Below are positions 58,813 through 64,000 of a DNA stretch of 64,000 nucleotides, one piece after another. The notes below the pieces were generated by a model, which was given only the letters and a program-made list of their open reading frames with translations, was not told the origin of the DNA and did no database searches. The first letter of the stretch is position 1, and every line of letters starts with the position of its first letter. Origin of the DNA: Leptobrachium leishanense (taxonomy: Eukaryota > Chordata > Amphibia > Anura > Megophryidae); contig CM019063.1 in assembly GCA_009667805.1 (NCBI GenBank), positions 409,362,626 to 409,426,625 on the forward strand, given 5' to 3'. The position numbers and the translations under genes are program-made.

Positions 58813-59026
58813 GGCATTAAAAGGTTCAGTGACTAATTACAGTGAGATTGCAGCTGTATTTTACCATCATAACATCTATACAGTGCAGGATTGTCCTTTA
58901 GCCTTAATAAAATAGTTGTGGGAATATTAACAAAACATCACCTGAAACAAATGAATGGTGAGGGTCTTTATAGTATGGTATTCTGTGAATATAATTTCTC
59001 TTAAGTATAAATGTGGGAAAGTGTTG

Positions 59027-62000
59027 TTAAAGGGCCAGCACTATATCAGGATCACTGAGAAGGTGTTTGATCTGTTCATGAAACTTCTCTCTGTATTGGT
59101 TGAAATACATAATACTCTCTGGTTCTTCCTTAAACCAAAACTTGTCAAACTCATAAACCAGGTAACCTGAAAAGGAAGCACAAACAGAATTACTCTTTGG
59201 CGTTGCTGTCAGCATTTTAAATCTCCATACAGTCATACAACATGTATTAAAAAGGGACACACTCCAGGCACCATAACCACTTCATTTTACTAGATTACAG
59301 TGCAAGCACAGTGTTCCAGCAGAAAACCTTTTGTTTTTTACTTTACAAAAAGAAATTGAATAAGAAGGCATTTAAAGCGGATCTAAATAACAACTAGATT
59401 CAGAGAACTGTATTTCCTGGATCAAACACCAAATGACTGCAAAGCTTCATGGTACATGTGAGCCATCCATTTCACGTGTAGTCATTTTTTTATTCTAGTT
59501 TACTCGTCTGTGTAACTGGCAAAATGCTTTGGGTTTTTTATGACGAAATTACTAGTACAGGTGAAAACATGTGAAATTACTAGCTATGTCTGATGGCTTC
59601 CTGTACACATAATATACACAGTATCTCACAGAAGTGAGTACACCCTTCACATTTGTAAATATTTTATATCGTTTCATGTGACAACACTGAAGAAATTACA
59701 CTTTGTTACAATGTAAAGTAGTGAGTGTACAGCTTGTATAACAGTGTAAATTTGAGGTCCCCTCAAAATAACTCAACACACAGCCATTAATGTCCAAAAC
59801 ACTGGCAACAAAAGTGACTACACCCCTAAGTGAAAATGTCCAAATTGGACCCAATTAGCCATTTTCCCTCCCCGGTGTCATGTGATTCGTTAGTGTTACA
59901 AGGTCTCAGGTGTGAATGGGGAGCAGGTGTGTTAAATTATGTGTTATTGCTCTCACTCTCTCATACTGGTCACTTGAAATTCAACATGGATCTGAAAAAA
60001 GATTTGCAGCTCTACTAAAGATGGCCTAGGCTATAAGAAGATTGCCAAGACCCTGAATCTGAGCTGCAACACGGTGGCCAAGACCATACAGTGGTTTAAC
60101 AGGACAGGTTCCACTCAGAACAGGCCTCACCATTGTTGACCAAAGAAGTCAGAGACAGCATGATGCATACATCAGTCCCCGAGTTGGTCTTCGTGAGATA
60201 TTCAAAGTAATGTCTGCTGTGTGGGCGGTGGAAACTACGCTGCACACATCGCAACTGGCCAAGTGAAGCTGGAGGGAAGGGGCACGCCACACAGCCAGTC
60301 CACTTTAATAATCTAAAGTGGGCAGGGTGCAAAGAGTGTCCCTTGAATACTGGCTTAAAGAAAAAAACAACTTATTTTGTATAGGGTCTTCCTTTAAATG
60401 AAGGTTTATTTGACTTACAATAAAACTGATGGAAGCCGGTTATCCTTGGGATGCCAGAGACGGCATTATAGAAATGTGACTTCAGCGTTCCATTCTTCAG
60501 TAAGCTATAGGCCATCTCTGTTAGGTTGATTCCAACTATAGCATATGAATACCTGGAAGATAAATGAAACTGTAACAGAGAGCAATGGGAACATTATAAA
60601 TATGCCTGCTGCTGTATTCTCTCCATTCACTATAGGGAGAATAACAGTAAAAGAAGCCAAATTCTGCCATAAAACAAATGCCTCAAGACTAATGTTTAAC
60701 AACAAACAAATGCAAATTTATACTCCTTGGGTCCTGATATATGTGGAATTTACTCTTAGGAAATATCAGAGTTGATGATTTGACATGCTGCCCAACCTCT
60801 TGTTTCTGACATGTCTTCTGTATTTGTAAAAACCGCTAAGAATAAATCTCCAATTAAAAAGGATACACAAAAAAAACTGTCAATAAACTTACCCAATTTT
60901 TGGATGATTTGAGTGAGACAGAATTAAACGTGCTTCTTCTGTGTAATGGCGACTGAAATATCTAGAATTGTAACGTAAAAGAAGATAATAAATACATGTT
61001 AATGGACAATTGTACTTTTAATTGCGCCTGCTTGTTAATCTGTAAATATCTCACTTTTTTGCTTTAGGCTGGCCAACCACTGGGACCGTTTTCGAACGAC
61101 CGACGATTTCGTCAGACCATGGACGGCGTCGGTCGTCCGACCAGGTCAGACTAGGGTCGTCCGCTGCGTGCGATCTGTCGTGCGACCACAGACTATCCAG
61201 ATCAAAATCAGAGGTGGAGTGCAGAGGCTGCCAAAACCAGAATGAACTGGTTTTACATGCAAAGACAAGTTCATTCTGCTTTTGGAACCAATGCAGTCCT
61301 TTTTTGTGTTACTATTATTTTTACTATGCGCTTTGTCTGTAAACCTGTCAAACTATCCCCTAAATCAGGGCATGACGCCAACACTTCAGGGCAGTACTGC
61401 GCTCTGATATTCATTCTCTCTGCCGCTGCAGATTGCCGAAGAGCAGCTATTTGCAGCAAACTGCACCATATTGCACCATCATTTTTCAGTACAAACAGCA
61501 ACAAAATTGCACCGTCCGGGGTTATTCAACATTCAGTGCTCTTCGGGAGGCATGTCAGTGCTTAGTAAATAAACCCCTTGCGCAGCAGCACTGCTAGTCC
61601 CACCAGGTTACACAGCTAGTCCCAACATACAAAAAGGTGTTTTGGTAAACTTGCATCATGTCTGCACCATTTATTTTCAATGGGAGTTAAAAAAAAAAAA
61701 AAAAAAAAAACAGCAAAACCAATATAAACGCGATTTTTTTTTTAACTCCCCTAATGAGTTTGTCAATATCCATCTTGCCCAGAAATCGTTCAGAACTCCC
61801 AGCCTGCAAGGTGTGATCGCCCACCTGCTGTGGTCTTTACCCGTCTCCAGAAGTCGACCGTCGGACTTCTGCCGCAATGGACGAGGTTCGATTCACATTC
61901 ATGTTACGGTATCGAACGTGCGACGACAAACGATATCGGATGATCGCACGAAAACGGTTCCAGTGGACGGCCAGCCTTAAAGGTTAATGATATAAACCAG

Positions 62001-63027
62001 TTCCAGCCATTTGTCTTTCCCGATTCTATTGATTATTATTTATAAAGCGCCAGAATATTCCGCTGCGCTGTACAATGGGCACAATATAGACAATGTTACA
62101 ATACTTTGAACAACATTTGACAAACCAGTACAGGAGGAAACGAGGGCCCTATTCCCGTGGGAACTCACAATCTACAAGGGTTGCGGGTGGAAACAGGAGG
62201 AGAGGACTGCAGGGTGGGACTGATGGACTGCAGGGTGGGACTGATGGACTGCAGGGTGGGACTGATGGACTGCAGGGTGGGACTGATGGACTGCAGGGTG
62301 GGATTGATGGACTGCAGGGTGGGACTGATGGACTGCAGGGTGGGACTGATGGACTGCAGGGTGGGACTGATGGACTGCAACCTGTCTGCTCTGTTGATGC
62401 TTAGAGAGCTGGTCTAGCATTTAAAAAAAAAAAAAAATTATATAATTTCTTAATTTTAGAAAGAAATGTATTCTTGTTAATTTATTCATGTAGTGCTCAC
62501 ATTGACCATAGGCTGTATTCCAACGGAGCCATTAATACCACCTCACACATGGATAAACTGTGCACGATCCGTTATCCATTAGACATTCAGATCACTATTA
62601 TCAGCTGTATCATGACCAGGCCACTGAATTAACAACTTGAAACCGAATATTTGAGAAACGCTCCTAAATACCAGCAGTGACAATGTCACCATTGTCTCAC
62701 TGCCTGCAATATAGAATCAGATGTAAGGGATTTTTAAGTCATAAATTTCAGTGTTAAGGGACCAGCAAAATCACTTAACACCTGTGTTTGAGAGCCAGAA
62801 TTATTTTGAGAAGAACTACAATTAAACTCCAATGTAAAAAAAATATACAGTATGCCCTTAAAATAAACATGTTTCATCTTAAAGTCAACTTACAGTAGGT
62901 TTGCCAGTCCCAGCATACCCATGCCACGGAAATCAGTTTTCGGATCGTCACCCTGAAAGCCGATGTCCCCCCATTGCTTTGTGGTTCTAGACTTCAGTTT
63001 TTCATGTGGCATCAGCAAATCCCAAAG
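59027..63027 (-). CDS. ELMOD2: ELMO domain-containing protein 2, last four coding exons (partial)
   Basis: ELMOD2 is a GTPase-activating protein for Arl2 and related Arf-family GTPases. Exons on the - strand are 63027-62894, 60961-60893, 60552-60419 and 59166-59027. All have AG acceptors and GT donors and join in frame to 158 residues plus stop. They form most of an ELMO domain: KQWGDIGFQGDDPKTDFRG, MGMLGLANLLYFSRHYTEEA, LILSHSNHPKIGYSYAIVGI, NLTEMAYSLLKNGTLKSHFY and FHQFYCYLVYEFDKFWFKEE. The R of TDFRG is the arginine proposed as the GAP catalytic finger and is conserved. The C-terminus is IKHLLSDPDIVLAL. Upstream exons (roughly the first 140 residues in the human protein) lie past 64000. 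It converges on UCP1, the mammalian arrangement. Introns hold Tc1, Harbinger-like and minisatellite sequence. Confidence 0.92.
59619..60145 (+). pseudogene. Tc1 element, 5' part with transposase N-terminus, in ELMOD2 intron
   Basis: Starts AGTATCTCACAGAAGTGAGT with ACACCCTTCACATTTG, the same terminus as 43692. Broken + strand frames from about 59985 give DLKKDLQL, then GYKKIAKTL-like sequence (GCTATAAGAAGATTGCCAAG) and NRTGST-type residues up to a stop near 60140. The rest of the transposase and the right end are missing. Confidence 0.8.
61067..61976. mobile_element. Harbinger-like MITE, GGCTGGCC ends, with nested insertion
   Basis: Left GGCTGGCCAACCACTGGGAC + CGTTTTCG and right, inverted, GGCTGGCCGTCCACTGGAAC + CGTTTTCG are good inverted repeats. 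TTA flanks both sides (61064-61066, 61977-61979). Arm sequence runs to about 61210 and from about 61840. The middle is unrelated and includes a poly(A) run (61689-61710), a GGGGTTATTCAACATTCAGT terminus (61518) and a TTAGTAAATAAACCCC partner (61561), so another element is nested inside. Confidence 0.75.
62028..62200. repeat. Dispersed repeat fragment (ATAAAGCGCCAGAATATTCC type)
   Basis: TTATTATTTATAAAGCGCCA, TCCGCTGCGCTGTACAATGG, GAGGGCCCTATTCCCGTGGG and AACTCACAATCTACAAGGG in order. I recognise this as a common amphibian-type dispersed repeat but cannot name the family. Confidence 0.5.
62203..62388. repeat. 21-bp minisatellite, eight full units
   Basis: GGACTGCAGGGTGGGACTGAT repeats eight times plus a partial ninth. 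Only one substitution is evident (GGATTGAT in unit five). Because 21 is a multiple of three, several frames are open on both strands, producing spurious repeat proteins. Confidence 0.95.
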
Positions 63028-63305
63028 CTGCATTAAAAGAAAATAAGAACACATGCTGTGACATTAAAATCACAGATTTTACTTAAGAATGTTAAATTTC
63101 AAAATGGATTAAAGTGTTTACACTATACTCTCCTCTTAGCCATACATTTTAGCTTTAAAAGGTAAAATTCAATCAAAAGGCTACGTAGTGGGGATAGACA
63201 GATTATCTTTGCCTACTAGCGGCAGATTACTGAATCGGTATTGGCCTTTTATTTCCCAATTAACCTGATATTTGCGACTCCTGGATCTACGGTACTATAT
63301 GTCCT

Positions 63306-63424
63306 ACAGCAGAGCTCCGCAATTATGGCCTCCAGATGTTTTGGTACTATATTTCCCATAAGGCTCTACTAACCTAATGTTCAGCATAGTATCATTGGAG
63401 CCTAAATTGCTGACCTCTGTCCTA
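63306..63424. repeat. CCAGATGTT-type short repeat in ELMOD2 intron
   Basis: GGCCTCCAGATGTTTTGGTA, CTATATTTCCCATAAGGC and a right end AAATTGCTGACCTCTG. Confidence 0.6.
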
Positions 63425-63876
63425 CAGGGTCGTGCGGGGCACCATTGCAAAGAACAGAGTCAATGTTTTCCAATGATATTAGACGTGGCCATGTTGTTTG
63501 TAAAATAAAATCTTAAAAGATATTTATTAAATTGAGTAAATGAAATGGATAGAGTGTGATGCTTAAAATTGTATTAAACACATTCAGTTAATGGCATAAT
63601 ATCAGATTTGTGTTTTTCCACAACTTTAAAAGTACAGAATATCAGCACCAGTGATCAAACTATCAGCCACACAGGCTGCAGATAATTGGTATCGGCTCTG
63701 AAAACATGATATCTGTATATCACTAGATGCGGCTCCTGGCTTTGTAGAGACCTGTGCTAGTACTAATAAATATATAATAATTTGTTTAAGAGCAACAGTA
63801 AGTCATGGTAAAGTCTTTTTATAAAGAAATTCTCAGGCAAATCAATCACAATTGAAAAATATTAAGGCTCCAATGC
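63425..63876. other. ELMOD2 intron, no feature recognised
   Basis: AT-rich intronic sequence. No further ELMOD2 exon could be identified to the right edge. Confidence 0.4.
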
Positions 63877-64000
63877 AGTGGTTCCCAACCTCTGTCCTCA
63901 AATACCCCCAACAGGCTAGGTTTTAAGGATTGCCTTGGGAAATGCAGACTGAATCCTGCAATCACTGAGCAGCAAAACATATCACCTGTGCTTCGGATAT
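63877..64000 (+). mobile_element. CAGTGGTTCCC-ended hAT-like element, cut by window edge
   Basis: CAGTGGTTCCCAACCTCTGT, ACCCCCAACAGGCTAGGTTT, AAGGATTGCCTTGGGAAATG, CAGACTGAATCCTGCAATCA, CTGAGCAGCAAAACATATCA. Same order as 14955-15132 and 53323-53466. Confidence 0.7.

Noticed and set aside
62157..62420. Open frames on both strands with repeated CRVGLMD or VHQSHPA units
   Set aside because: They come from the 21-bp minisatellite, whose period is a multiple of three; there is no host-gene or splice support.

Overview
This window is a piece of a vertebrate nuclear genome, most likely from an anuran amphibian. The evidence is two spliced vertebrate genes, GT-AG introns, no dense coding, and a very high load of Tc1/mariner, hAT, piggyBac-like, PIF/Harbinger-like and L2/Tx1-type elements of the kinds common in frogs. 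The species cannot be named from sequence alone. Almost all long open frames here are transposon relics or chance frames.

Two host genes are supported. UCP1 (mitochondrial uncoupling protein, SLC25 family) lies on the + strand in six coding exons (46941-50267, 309 residues, no frame break), with a probable TATA promoter and 5' noncoding exon near 45700-45827 and a poly(A) signal at 51263. ELMOD2 (an ELMO-domain GAP for Arf/Arl GTPases) lies on the - strand. Its last four coding exons (63027 down to 59027) are present and the gene continues past the right edge. The two genes converge tail to tail, as they do in mammals, which supports UCP1 over UCP2/UCP3. They share a neighbourhood but no pathway is implied.

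Layout. 1-3.3 kb: a Tx1/L1-like LINE on the - strand, interrupted by hAT, MITE and LINE-tail insertions. 3.5-6.2 kb: an L2-clade LINE with a long open reverse-transcriptase frame. 6.2-24 kb: nested DNA transposons, including a piggyBac-ended element with a ladder of hairpins (12.8-14.7 kb), hAT-like elements and LINE relics. 25-30 kb: an L2-like LINE split by a MITE, two more MITEs and a hAT element with a perfect 8-bp target duplication. 31-32.6 kb: a young, almost intact Tc1 element. 33-45 kb: L2, three more Tc1 relics, a 55-bp minisatellite and two repeat-poor stretches that might be regulatory. 45.7-51.3 kb: UCP1. 51.3-59 kb: hAT elements, a 700-bp palindrome with a 15-bp target duplication, and other foldbacks. 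59-63 kb: ELMOD2 exons with Tc1, Harbinger-like and minisatellite insertions in the introns.

The most distinctive features are an 11-copy MITE family whose TAA target duplication is shown by an empty-site paralogue inside the window, the hairpin ladder, the large palindrome, and a non-mammalian UCP1 lacking the histidine pair of mammalian UCP1.
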